A stretch of 64,000 bases of DNA from Leucaena leucocephala. Its lineage: Eukaryota > Streptophyta > Magnoliopsida > Fabales > Fabaceae. How positions within the stretch are numbered: position 1 is the stretch's first letter; each line of letters starts with the position of its first letter. Shown here in pieces: positions 1 through 12,387 of this stretch. The stretch lies in assembly GCA_037074615.1 (NCBI GenBank), contig CM073518.1, positions 20,598,501-20,662,500 of the forward strand, in the 5' to 3' direction. The notes beneath the pieces were generated by a model. That model was not told the origin of the DNA. It saw only the letters and a list, made by a program, of their open reading frames with translations, and made no database searches. A program made the translations under genes and the position numbers.

Positions 1-122
1 TTGGATCAAAAGCATAGACTTTCTTTGTTAATATAGACCATGTAGAACCAAGTTTGATTGATTCAAAATACTTTTTTTGGTCCCTTAATAATCTTAATAA
101 AAATTCTAAAAAATTGTAGTTT

Positions 123-747
123 GAATTAGGGGTGCTCAAATTCGTCCCAGTCTCGAGTGTCCCGACTCGGTCCCAGTGGTTTTAGGACAGGTTCATCCCG
201 TCCCGAGAAGGACTGAGACGGGAAACCATAGGGACGGGACAGAGGGAAAGGTCGGGATGGGTCTCGACTTGATCCTTGGAACTCCCATTTTGTCTTGATC
301 CCATTTTTTTTTTTAAAAAAAAGATATATCGCATTCTCCCATCTTTCCCACTTTATTCACTTGTCTTAAACTCTCCGTCTTTCTTCTCTCATGCTTTGCT
401 CACTCACAGTCACAAGTTTAACCAGTCGCTACTCTCATACAGATATTTTTATACAAATATTTTTACTTACAAATATTTTTATACATAAATTTTTATTCTT
501 CTTTATTGTTGTGTTTTCTTTCCCCTTATATAGGTAAGTTATATTTTATATTAAAAAAGAATGTTGATATTTAGAAGAAGTTGTTGTGGTATTTTATATG
601 GAATGATTTATTGAAATAATTTTATTATAATATTTATTTTAAAAAAAATTGGATCGAAAATCTCCGTCCTATCCCAGATCTGTTCTAATCCCGTTAGAGA
701 TACGGGACAAATTTAGGACAGGACATAGGACGCGGGACGGGACCTGC
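123..747. repeat. Degenerate GC-rich repeat, possibly a DNA transposon remnant
   Basis: The stretch is dense in variants of the words GACGGGAC and CCCGTC at both ends (about 135-265 and 655-745), around an AT-rich core with a poly-T/poly-A junction near 303-322. It begins TAGGGGTG, a start often seen in non-autonomous plant hAT-like elements, but no matching far end or clean target duplication is visible. No gene is seen here. The class is a guess. Confidence 0.35.
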
Positions 748-1667
748 ATGGAAAAAATATATCAATGTTCCATTTTTGCCTCTATTTATTAAAAGCATAA
801 TTAAAATTCTTTTTCAAATTATGTTTAATTTTTTCAAAATTTTCAAGGGCTAAAGAATAAAACCTAATTCTTACAACATATGATAAAATCATTTATATTG
901 TAAATAAATAAATAAAATAGAAGACATCTTATATATAATACTCTCATCCTTAATATAAATTATTTTATATATATATATATAAAGACAAAATGATATCATA
1001 AATATAAAAGTAATTAGAGAACGATATCCTTATTATAAGTTCTTTTTCATGAATTCTCATATATTAAAAAATAATAATTAAATTATTAGATGTCTTAAAT
1101 TTATAAAAAATATTTTAAATTTGTCCTCATCAAAAAATGCATATTGAAAAAAAAATATGCTATATATTTTTTCTCACATCTTTCCTCATTCAATAATTAA
1201 TATGAATAAAATTAGAAAACAATTATTAATAACTTTTTGGATAGATTTATATTTAAGACTAATTTTTTTTTCACAGTGAATTTATAACATGGACCAGAGT
1301 GGTAGGGAGCATAATACTTAAGTTGCATTTTTTTCAATGGGATGAACCTAATAATTACATGTTATTAAATTATATGATTCCCTTTTAACCAACAAAAAAA
1401 AAACACTATTAATATTCTCAATTATTTAACTATTTGAGAATCACTCACATGAAAAAAAGTAATGTTTAATATACTAGTATACCATTTTGGCATTATTGAA
1501 CTTAATTATTTTTTCCTTTCTTTTTCACTCTTCTTATTAGCATCTCAGTTTGGTGGCCATACGAAACTTTAAAGCAAAGAAAAAAAAGTTAACATACATA
1601 TATTGCAAATTAATTATCCACTAAGATTTGTTCTTGCGATCATCATGGAAAGGTACATTGGATATAT

Positions 1668-1701
1668 AATTATTATTATTTATTATTATTATTATTATTA
1701 C
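1668..1701. repeat. (ATT)n microsatellite
   Basis: About eleven near-perfect copies of the trinucleotide ATT/TTA in intergenic DNA. Confidence 0.85.
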
Positions 1702-2204
1702 TATGAAATCTTCTTTCTATTTTATCGGTACAGATGTCAAACTTTAGGTTCATGTTGGAATGTCTAGTTTATAGCTATGGCATAAAGGCATGCGGTGACT
1801 TTCAAATGAAGAATTTATAAAAAGAAAGATTATGGGTATTGGTGTATTGATTCGTTGATTAGATTAATAATTAAAAAAAGATTAAATATTTTTAGTGAAA
1901 GAGAATTTAGAATATTAATATGATACATAATTATTAAATTAATCCACTCATATCACCTGATGTGTGTGTGAAACCAAATGTCAAAGCATGTGAATACAAC
2001 GAGTTTTACAAGATGGGGTAGATGCGTGCAATTGAAAATAGTGAAGGGAAAAAATATCCATTTTAAGGAGATTTTTTATGAAGCGAAGTTTTAAATTAAA
2101 TTATGGATTAGATGGGAAAATATTTTCTTAATTGAATTAGCGTTATAGGCAATCTAATCAATAATTATATTCGTGAATTGAATTAGGATATAGTTTGATA
2201 TAGG

Positions 2205-2450
2205 GTATGTTTAGTTTAACTTTTAGAAAATAATTTATGAATAATAGATTTTAAAAAAAATTAAAAAAAAAGTGATTATAAAGAGATAAATATTTAGATA
2301 ATTAATACTAGAATAACATTTTTTATAAGTAAATTATTAAAAAAAGTATGAAGTAAAATAATAAAGTAAAAAGATAGAGATAAATAGTCATTACACAGCT
2401 AAAAAATATTTTTTAGTCATATAAATTTATTTAAAATTATAATTTTGAAC
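2205..2450 (+). repeat. Partial copy of MITE-like family B
   Basis: Starts GGGTATGTTTAG and continues with words shared with the copies near 52.0, 53.0 and 54.3 kb (an AACTTTTAGAAAATAA-type word, TTATTAAAAAAAGTATG, AAAATAATAAAGT). The far half is missing or too diverged to recognise. Inferred to be an old truncated member. Confidence 0.4.
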
Positions 2451-2567
2451 CCCAAAAATATGATTTAGTCCCAAAAATTTTCAGGACATTTGATAACTTT
2501 GTTTAATTTTTGGTTCAAAATATAATTTAGCTCAAAAATACTTTTTAAATTATAATTTTAGGGGAGT

Positions 2568-2850
2568 TTTTTTTTTACAAGAATTTTTGAGAAAGGGTTA
2601 GGCTCACTCACGATCTGAGGGCAGGGCAAAATTTCCCTTCATCCTAGACGATATTAATATCGGACAGGGTGAACTGTCTATTACCTATTTACCCTCAGGA
2701 GTAAACTTACGTACCCAGGAGTTAGGATGTCTCCCCAAACATCGCGACTGGAATCATAATAAAATAATACTTCATAAAATTTAAACACACTCTAAATAAT
2801 CATATATCTCATTTTTTTATTAGTTTAACTAAGAAAACTATACAGACGCA
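2568..2850 (-). mobile_element. SINE-like retroposon family A, copy 1
   Basis: Begins with a poly-T run (a poly-A tail on the minus strand), then GGGTTAGGCTCACTCACGAT, the word ATCTGAGGGCAGGGCAAAAT, and ACATCGCGACTGGAATCA further in. The same words in the same order occur at 36850-37075 and 37787-38053, and in reverse at about 38270-38415. The better preserved copy at 37.8 kb has a 13-bp TSD, which supports a retroposon. The minus-strand word GATTCCAGTCGC could be a weak box B. Confidence 0.55.
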
Positions 2851-4104
2851 TATACTACAACCTGCACGATGAACTGAAACGACATATTGGACCGTCTAAA
2901 GACAAAATTAAAATAAGATGATGCATTTTATTATATTTAAATTAATTATAGATCAATTGGAACTGAGATGCTTTATCAGTCGTATAAATATGTTTAAAAT
3001 CATTTAAATTTTTGTACAAATTTTAATTTTGTTGCCTATATTTTTTTATTATTTTTTATCCTCATATTTTATGTCATCCAAAATATTGTTAATTATAAAA
3101 TTTTTAATTTGAGTTTAATAATATTAATTTTACATATGTGACTTTTAACACAGTTAAGTATGCTGACATGGGTTATTAACTATGACTATGGCTTACATAT
3201 GTAGGAACCAACGGTTTAGATAGTATAAAATACACGGACATCCTTATAAATACGTAAGAGTATTATCTAAACTTATTGTTAACTCCTTGTGTTTGGTTAT
3301 TTATCACTTTTTTGGGTTGTTAGAGTTATTCCAAAATAGTTTGCTTCTCCTTCAAAGTTTTAATTTTAGTTTGGCCGTAAAATAATAGTTATTCATGGTG
3401 GTTAGAGAAAATATTAAAAAATACTACCTAGTACCCAATGTTTAAATTAGAATTGTTAAAAGGAAAAAAAAAATCACAATTTTTTATTCTAAATTTGAGA
3501 AACTTATTGAAAATCAATATTGATGATAGCTGTTTTCCAACTTCACATTGACTTTGATTTTCTTTGAAAAACAAATACATTTAAACATCTTAAAATTATG
3601 ATATTATAAGTATGTTTTCCCAGTTTATTTTATGCTTAATAAATTAATTTAATTTAACAGTAAAAGATATTTAAATTTAATAATAACAATTTTTTAAGCT
3701 ACCGCCAGAAATAATGACTAATCCTCATGTTGTAGAATTCTTTAAAGAACTTTAATACTGACCATAAAACTCTCTCCATATAAAGTATAGGGATTAAACC
3801 CTTGACTAGATTCTTAAAGAACATTCTCCATAATAATATTTGTTTTTGATAAGACTACATATATTTAAGTATTATTAAATTTAATTAAAATTAATTTTTT
3901 TAGAGACGATTTTTTGTATTCACATTATCTTAAACTAGGGATCTCTCAAAACTCATTCCATCATGATTAACACCCATTTGTAAGTTTAATAAGAATATTT
4001 AGTAAAAATATTATTAAATTATTACGTAATGTAATATTATCAGACATGGCGCGTCATATATTATTCTTGCCTTAGAATCTATTGCCAAACTCACTCTATC
4101 AATT

Positions 4105-4292
4105 TTTTTTTTGTTGCCCACCCGGTTCACCGGAGCTTTGCCCCGACTACATCCGGATCCGACCCTCGTCGCGCACCTGGCTATGGTGGGTGAGTCTCCC
4201 AACGGGGATTTTCTGCGTACGCCAAGGCTCGAACTCGAGACCTCGCTTAAGCGATACCGAGCCGCTTACCACTCGGACCAACCCCCGTTGGT
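4105..4292 (-). mobile_element. tRNA-derived SINE with 17-bp target-site duplication
   Basis: On the minus strand this roughly 188-bp element reads from a tRNA-like head to a poly-A tail (poly-T at 4105-4112). An A-box-like word, TGGTCCGAGTGGTAAGCGG, is followed by a B-box-like word, GAGTTCGAGCC. Both are the usual internal RNA polymerase III promoter parts of SINEs. It is flanked by a perfect direct repeat of AACTCACTCTATCAATT (4088-4104 and 4293-4309), which marks target-primed insertion. It is much more GC-rich than its surroundings. It encodes no protein and depends on a LINE for movement. Confidence 0.9.
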
Positions 4293-4309
4293 AACTCACT
4301 CTATCAATT

Positions 4310-5941
4310 ATTCTTTGGCACAAAACACCCACCACTATTGACCCATCTTAACCATAAAATATTAATAAAGATAATTAATTGGGTAGATTGGTACTTATTC
4401 CCCCCCCTTCATTTCAACGTCAATGGTTTGGTTTATTCTAAAATGTAACTAAAGCCATCAAAAGGTATATGCAAACACAACCTTTTTAATTTAATTTGAC
4501 ATAATGTATTATGTAATAATAATTATTTTCAATTTTCATTCTTTTTTTTAATAAAGGTTAAATTTAAATCACATAAATGTTAACACATAAACTCCCACTG
4601 GTTCTATTTTCATGCTTAATTTGCTTCCAATGTAAAATAGTGTATACTATTGGCATAAACAGTACTCGTATTAATTTTTATGCCATCCATTGATTAATAT
4701 AATTTTTTTTAAAAAAAAAAAGTATGATGCAGTCTTAGTCTTAACTAGAAATAATAAAACATTTTATAAAACCATAAAAAATAGTTAACTAGTTAATATT
4801 TTAATTTTTTTTAATTTTATTCTTATTTAATAAATTCTTCGTAACATTTTTAGATAAAAAGCTATTAATTGTTCTTAAAGTGTTTGTCTTAGTCTTTTGC
4901 CTTTCAAGTTTGAGCAAAAATCAGTCCCTGTTATCAGAAAATACTGCTGACTCACAAAAAGAAAAAAAGTCTAATGGCAGGGGTTTTAAATTAATTATTA
5001 ATTATCCATATTATTCTTATAGTGAAATTGTAAAAAATCTAAAAAAATTATATTTAAATTCTATATAAAAAATTTAATTATAAAAAAATCTTAAAAAATT
5101 ATCAAATAGCTATAAAGTCCTATATGATTTGGAATTATTTTTTTCGAATTATGAAATGACGAAACTACTTTTAAAAAAAATATCTCAGTTATTATTTTTT
5201 GCCTCAGTTATTATTCATTTTTTATAAAATTGTCATTCATATTGTTTGAGTTATTATTTCTTTTTGTTAGAGTTGTTATTTTTTTTTTCAATAGAGTTGT
5301 TATTTATATTGCTTGAATTGTTTATTTCTAGAGATATTTCTATTATTTCACAATTTAAAAAATTAATCTCAGGTCTAATAGAATTTTATAGTCGTTTGAT
5401 GAATTTGTAAACAAAATTTATAATTAAATTTTTTATATAGAACTTAAATATATTTTTTTTAAAATTTATGAGTTGACCCAATAATTTAGCAAATTTTGTC
5501 AAAGAAATATGATAAACTTTTTTCTTCCTCCTCACGTTCTTTTTTTTTTTTTTTTGTCCTTTTGGGGTATAATACTATTCTTTTTTCTAGATTCTCTCCG
5601 TCACACAAATTCATTGGAAGCTGCATTAAATTAAGGCCAAAAGAATACGTAGAGCTCCATGCTTTGCCTTTCTATCAGAGGAGGTGGGGGACAAAACAAG
5701 GCCAGAATCTGCATCCCACCTTCTTCTTCGCTCCTTTTCTTCTGTATCCCACCTTGTACTGTTGGATCACTCAGTTTAAATTCCATGTAACTTGTTGCTA
5801 ATCACTAATCAGTATTACCTTCTCTCTTTTATGGGAGATTAGAGGATCAGCAATTCGAATCATTGGAACTCAGTTGCTGATTTTTCAGCTTTGTTAGCTT
5901 CGGAGTTTTTTGTTCTTGAGCTATCTGAGCTGAATAACAAG
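4310..5941. other. Intergenic DNA and presumed upstream region of the SEC14-like gene
   Basis: AT-rich to about 5500, then pyrimidine-rich with more complex sequence from about 5570, fitting a promoter and 5' leader for the gene starting at 5942. The transcription start cannot be fixed from sequence alone. No other gene is seen. Confidence 0.5.
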
Positions 5942-8900
5942 ATGGGTATTGGTCACCAGGAGGCTATCAATCAGATGCAATCTCTGATGGAAAACCGTAG
6001 GCAAAATAACTCATCTTGTGTTATGCCGGCTTATGTGATCTCTGCTAATTACTGACTAATACCTTCGGATTGGTGGTTGTTTTTGCTTTTATATCTTGTT
6101 ACAGTGGACGAGCAGCTGAAGAACTCGTTTCAGGTTTGGCTTTTCGTTCTTATTGTCCTTTAGTTTGATCTCTTCTGGGAGAATGCTTAGAGAGATAGGG
6201 GAAAAGAATCTATAGAAGTTTTACTTAATGATCTGCATCTTGTTCATCTCATGACATTAGTCAAAATTATAATTCCTTATTTTGACTATTTGGTGTTTGG
6301 GTGGGTCGATCAAGTCCAAAAAATTTGTTATTCTAACAATTTGATCTGGATCACTGGTATTTGTGATTGTTAATTAAGAATGCTTCAGCAAGATAAAGCA
6401 GTCATATTTTGGTTGTAGAAGGATGTTTTCCACTTCGGTCATATCACTGATGAGCAATAGTTCTGAACTTATTATACGAGAACTGAAGTACGAAATAGGT
6501 TTATATCTTACCAACAACTTTCAGGAATATGGTGATTATTGTACCAAATTAAGGCTCTGTTTGGTATAGGGGAAAACGTAAGGAGTAGAAATGGTCGAGT
6601 GAATTAAACTTCGCTCTATATTTTGGAATGCATCATGTCAAAATATGGATGGAATGGAAATGGTTCAAGTTGTTTGTTATGTGTTTTAGCTAACTATTAG
6701 TCCATCAAAATTGTTTTTTATTCTTGCAATATTTTTACTGCAATTGTGAATATTTCTTGTCCTCTGAAAGTTTGGTCTTTTTATTTCAGAATATGCACCA
6801 GGGCTATCCAACTGAATCATTTATACAGTTTCTCAAAGCAAGGGACTGGAATGTTGCCAAAGCCCATAAAATGGTTAGATCTGCTATGTTTAGTATAGTT
6901 TTTATAGGAATTCTGTTCCTATTAGAAACTTTGCTGATTGTTTTAAATTTTGCAGTTGGTTGATTGTTTAAAATGGAGAGTAGAAAATGAGATTGATAGT
7001 GTCTTAACGGTGAGTTCCTTCAACATGCGATTTTTAAGTTTATATTTTCTTTTCTGGTTATCCATTCCTGAAATTTCTGTGCTAAGTTTGTCAATTTTTT
7101 ATATTTCATTTTGTGCTAGAAAAGCTTGCATCATAGATTTATGGAATAATGGAAGTTTACACGTCTCTATATTCTTCAAATAGTCCATAAGACGTATAGG
7201 CGAATAGAATATTTTGGTCACATATACAAATGAAGACAACAACTTGAAGATGGGGTACTTAGAATTGGTTATTCTGCAATGTTGCTAATTTATATTTAAT
7301 GAAGGATGATCCATGTAGACTACCTGAAGTGATTATATTTTGTCAGCCAAAACATAATAAAAATGATTGATTTTGTAGAATCAGTAACACCGTGTCTGAG
7401 TTGTAATTGCAATCATTGATTTTGATTAGACAAGGGATGAAAATATTATTAGTAGGTAATTGTAACAGGAATGAGTTGTCTCTTGTCGTGGCATAAAATG
7501 ACATTGTCTTTGAACAAATCATAAGCATCCAAGGCATCAATGTTCCTACATTCATCACATCATCCAGATAGTTCACAATCTCTGCATATTATATATAGCT
7601 TCTCCACTATGCTAATGCCATATTTCTGTTATGCCCAAACCTGAGATGCACATCTAAACATTCAGAAAAGCAAAGAACAATTATAACTAGGATGGATCAG
7701 CTTTATAATCTCATGAATCTGGTTATTATTGGCCTGCATGATACTCATGGATGAGAGATATTAATGTAAGCAATAGGCAAGGGCTATAGAAAACTTATAT
7801 CTGGTATTGTTGTTTGGGTTAACTTCCTTGGAAACTTTAATATATACATCATAGTAGAATAATTTTTATGTTTGTTATAATTCGTGACATCTTAGATTTA
7901 ATGTTCTAAATTATTGGCCTTTATGTTTTTGTTTTAACAGAGACCAATCCCCGCTGACTTGTACAGAGCTGTACGAGATTCTCAACTCATAGGAATGTCT
8001 GGTTACACAAAAGAGGTATTCCTGTTTTTAGATGGATCTCATATGAGCTCAATTTCTGCAATACCAACATGACCAATCTAAATCAAGTGCTTTCTGAAAT
8101 AATTATTTTACTCTTCCTCCCTCGTGGATCTTCCCTGCTCTTCCCTATATAAGTTATGATAATAAACATGCTACATGACATCTCTGTTGAAAATCTGCTA
8201 TGCTTCTAGTTAATATATGTTTGTTAATTTATAAACATGCTGCGTGATTTTGCCCTGCTTTCTGGGATTGTTTTTTAATATTTCTTTCTCCCTCATGGAT
8301 CTTCCCTGCTCTTCCCTATATAAGTTATGTTAATAAACATGCTACATGGCATCTCTGTTGAAAATCTGCTATGCTTCTAGTTAATATATGTTTGTTAATT
8401 TATAAACATGCTGCATGATTTTGCCCTGCTTTCTGGAATTGTTTTTTAATATTCTTTCTCCCTCATGGATCTTCCCTGCTTTTCCTTGTATAAATCTTGT
8501 TAACAAACAGGCCGCATGCATTTCTGTAGAAAATCTACCGTGCTTAGAATTAATATACGATTGTTAATTCATTGCCCTTTCCATTGAATGATGCCAGGGT
8601 TTACCCGTCATTGCTGTTGGTGTTGGGCTCAGCACATATGACAAAGCACCAGTAAGGATCACATACCTTTACATTATGATGCATAAATGGTTCCAGATAA
8701 TTAAAAATAAATAAATATTCTTAACAGATAACTTCCAATTTTAGCCTTTCAGAAAATAATTAGTGTCAATTAAAGGTTATAGAGAGAATTGAACACAATT
8801 GAAAATTTTGAAAGATAAAGAAAGAAGATTGTATTGGCTTGATTGTGCACTGATTTTTAACATCTCTTCTGTGCACCTCGTATTTGACTAGGTTGAGAGG

Positions 8901-10437
8901 GTTAGGTCAGAGCTAGTTCTTCAAAGCACCATATCAACATTTTTTTCCAGATGAATTGACCTACTTGTCTTTCTTCTTTTTGAGTTTTTGTAATTTCTTG
9001 GTGTAATTTTTTACATAAGAAAGTTTGTACCTGAGACAATTAGCTGCATACCTCAATAATGATGCAGCAGTATTTAGTGTTTTTTCTTGTCTCTGTGTGT
9101 GTGTCAACATGACATCTGGAGTCTGGTCCCTATTTTTAATCTATTTGATACCGAACATTCAGGAGCAATACTATGTACAGTCACACATCCAAATGAACGA
9201 GTATAGAGATCGAGTGGTTTTGGTAAGTATCTACAATGAATTTAATTAAACTTCTGACACCCATTCTTTGGTTCCTTTCTTGCTTATTTGACTTCTTTGC
9301 CTTAGCCAACAGCCACAAAGAAGCATGACCGATTCATTGGCACCTGTGTGAAAGTCTTTGATATGACTGGTTTAAGGATATCAGCATTGAACCAATTGAG
9401 GGTATGGCTAGAACTCTGAAGCTTGTTTCATTTTTCCTTGCATCTTTTTTGTCGATTCCTTTCATCATGTGAAAGTCCCTTGTTTAGAGTTTTTCTTCAT
9501 TGATGTTATAAGTTGTTGAAGTGAAGGTTTCTCCCTTCCATCTTATTAATGTTCTTCTAGCTAACACTTTCTGCTTCAACACCTGCAGCTTCTGACAGCA
9601 ATATCTACCATAGATGACTTGAACTACCCAGAAAAGACAGACACGTACTATATAGTTAACACGCCATATGTATTCTCTGCATGTTGGAAGGTTTGTGCCT
9701 CATGGTGTTTCAAGAGTTTGGACTTCTCCTGTCTTTATATCATATAATGTCCCAAGATTAACATCTACAACATCATTATTTCCAAACAATTGGCAGGTTG
9801 TAAAGCCCCTTTTGCAAGAAAGAACAAGGAAGAAGGTCCAGGTGCTGCAAGGTTGTGGGAAAGATGAGTTACTCAAGGTAAACAATATCTACCATTACCT
9901 GCCTGAGCTCTAATGTTATTGTCTATCTTGGATCTTTCATTGTTCATATGAAATTGATCCTGAGAAATTGGAAGTTTCATTATCAAGCCACTTGTGCCAT
10001 TATTTGTGTCACAAGTTTAAAAAAAGAACAAATAAAGGCTACATTGTCATTGCCTTCTCGTTTTTTCTATTGTTTTATTGAGTTCTAACTGCGAGAAAAT
10101 CGTCATGCTAAATTATTTTTGAACTTGAAAGCAGGTTATGGACTTTGCATCCCTCCCACACTTCTGCAGAAAGGAGAGTTCAAAGTCATCAAAACATAAC
10201 AATGCAGCAGCAACTACTGAAAATTGCTTCTCACTGGATCACGCCTTCCACCAACAACTCTACAATTTCATCAAGCAGCAAGCTGCAGTTAGGGAGTCCA
10301 TAGCACCAACGAGACAGGGATCTTTCCATGTAGACTTACCTGAGCCAGACCCAGATGATGCCAGAATTGCCAGAACCATTGAAACACAGTTCCACAGGTT
10401 TCGAAATCTGAATGGTCTTGTAGTTAATAGTAACTGA
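5942..10437 (+). CDS. SEC14-like phosphatidylinositol transfer protein (CRAL-TRIO), 11 exons
   Basis: Coding exons: 5942-5996, 6105-6133, 6790-6873, 6956-7009, 7941-8015, 8598-8651, 9163-9222, 9306-9401, 9589-9690, 9797-9877 and 10135-10437. All have GT-AG borders and one open frame, giving 330 aa. The N-terminal CRAL-TRIO-N helices include FLKARDWNVAKAHKML. The lipid-binding lobe follows (RDSQLIGMSGYTKEGLPV, then KVFDMTGLRISALNQL and the STIDDLNYPEKTDTYYIVN strand-gate region). The protein resembles the Arabidopsis Sec14 family member At1g55840 over most of its length. Sec14 proteins exchange phosphatidylinositol and phosphatidylcholine between membranes and prime phosphoinositide synthesis. 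No signal peptide or membrane span is seen, so a cytosolic or peripheral protein is expected. There is no C-terminal nodulin domain. Start chosen because MGIGHQEA resembles the family N-terminus. No lesion seen. Confidence 0.93.
8112..8575 (+). repeat. 171-bp tandem repeat, three copies, inside SEC14 intron 5
   Basis: The word CTCRTGGATCTTCCCTGC recurs at 8121, 8292 and 8462, a period of 171 then 170 bp. Units 1 and 2 are almost identical; unit 3 is shorter and more diverged. Each unit contains TTAATATATG-type and ATAAACATGCTGC-type words. The array lies wholly inside the intron between exons 8015 and 8598. Confidence 0.88.
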
Positions 10438-12387
10438 ATTCTGAAGCCATTAAAAGCCGTGAGAATACTTACTGGCAACACTTTTTCTGTACTATTTCAG
10501 ACCTCAAGACGCTTACTATTAAGATCCCTTTTGATAAAAGGTGCTACACTTTTTTTTTTTAAGAAAAAAGAATAGTTATACCAACTTGTTGGATGTAATA
10601 CTGAAATGTTTACATCTGCTCGATGCAGACTACAAACCTTGTGAGTCATAGTATCTCAATAAAGAATTCCTAGAGTTTATTTACGAAAATAAATGTACTA
10701 TGATTCATTTGTAACTTGGCATGTTTATATATAGGCGGGTATGGTAGGATGAATAATAAAGGAATAGGAAGGGATTATTACTTAAAATCTTGTTTGTTGA
10801 CATAATGTTTTGGATTCATGGTAAAATTAAAACTAATATGACATAGGATTGATTTCATACCTATATTTTTCTTATTATGCTACAATTGTAATTCAGTCAG
10901 TAATTGAAAGTCCAATGATTCGGTCTGCAACGCGGTTGGAGTCAAAAACTCAAAAATGTCGGTGCACATATTATTATTATTGTGATTGATGAGCGAGAGA
11001 GGAGGAGTCAGTCACGGGCCAACTAATTTGAACAGCTGGGTGAAGTCAAAAACGCAAGTCGTGAGGTACAGAATGAATCAGCATTCATGATATCATGTTT
11101 TTAACGTTGTTTATTCGTTCTCGAAAGAGAAACTTGTTGACTTTAGAGAATTCAAGAAAAAACAAATGAGTGACACTTAAAACAAAGCAAAAAATAAATG
11201 GCCAGTTCTTGGATGACAGGAGCCCTTTATCTAACGTTTGTTAGAATATGGATACTTTTAATACTTACGACTTAGAATCTTGATATTTTTGGCGTTTTTT
11301 AGTACTTTACTGCTCTGTTTTGCAGATGATTCATTTTTCAAAAAATATAAATTATTTTTACAGAGTAAATATTTCAATTGATTGAAGAAGAAATATGTCT
11401 ATCTAGTGGATGAATAATAAATGGAAGACTACTGGGTATTGAATTAGTGTTTAAATATCAAGAGTTAAGAGTTTGAGAGCATGTGATAAAAAGAAAAATA
11501 AATAAATGCATGAAGCACATGAGAATTTCAGCTAAAATAGGATAGCAAGGTGGATGATTTTCATATAGTAAATAAGGGAGAGAAATTTTGGATCTTTATT
11601 ATTTAGAGAATTAGAGATCTTCTGATAAAAAAAATTAGGGAAGGTTTTAACAAATTCCATCATAAAGAATTAAAGATAATGAAATCAAATTACATGATAA
11701 AATGTGCAAACGATCAAAATTATATAATAATATAATGCAAACATATTTGATGCAGACAACTTGAACCACAAAATACTAATAATATAATTTTGTCCTATAA
11801 AATTTAATGAAAGGATACAACTGGCTCAGTCGGCAAATACCAACTGATATGACGTCTTTACAAACACAGACCATCCGAAAGATTCGGTAAAACTACCAAA
11901 TAATGTTTTGACAAAACTTTTCAAGTCAATTCAACTATTGAAAATAAATAAAGCCCAATTATAGAAAAAAACATGTAAACTCAGACACATTTTTAAGTAC
12001 AGCTTACCACAAACGAGTATATCTGTTGAGAATTGATCCAGCCCACCTGATTCTGGCTAAAACTATCTCAGCATTAATGCAAGGATCTCTAATAGTGCAG
12101 AGTTTTGGAAATATGTTGCCAACATGCAAATTCTAGAACAAGTGAACTGGTTCTGAGAACATCAAAGCTGTAAACTTTGATACTAAAAATGATAGATCTT
12201 ACAAATTAGTTCCACCCAAACCCTATTAATGTTCTTGTCTTGATCATTCAGGTTTTCCCAAAAAAAATATACGAAGAAAAAAAAAAGTGTTCATTCAGAG
12301 AATAGCTAATATGCACAAGCACTGCACTAGCATTAGACTACAATGTACAGAAACAATAGAAGTTATCTGACCAATTGTTCCTTCTTC
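10438..12387. other. Intergenic DNA between convergent genes
   Basis: Holds the 3' ends of the SEC14-like gene (+) and the sucrase/ferredoxin-like gene (-), which face each other. AATAAA-type words occur soon after the SEC14 stop, for example AATAAAGAATTCC near 10659. The rest is AT-rich with no recognisable gene. Confidence 0.6.

Larger units (their letters stand above)
748..4087. other. AT-rich intergenic DNA
   Basis: No coding exon is recognisable on either strand. The stretch holds an (ATT)n microsatellite at about 1668-1701, a partial copy of a MITE-like family near 2205-2450 and a SINE-like copy at about 2568-2850, listed separately. The remainder is low-complexity A+T sequence. Confidence 0.6.

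Noticed and set aside
276..488. 70-codon frame near the left end
   Set aside because: Phe/Tyr/Ser-rich translation of pyrimidine-rich low-complexity DNA inside a degenerate repeat. No domain or splice context.
4082..4341. Several overlapping open frames of 60-76 codons in a GC-rich patch
   Set aside because: They lie within a SINE defined by poly-A tail and 17-bp TSD. Openness reflects its base composition.
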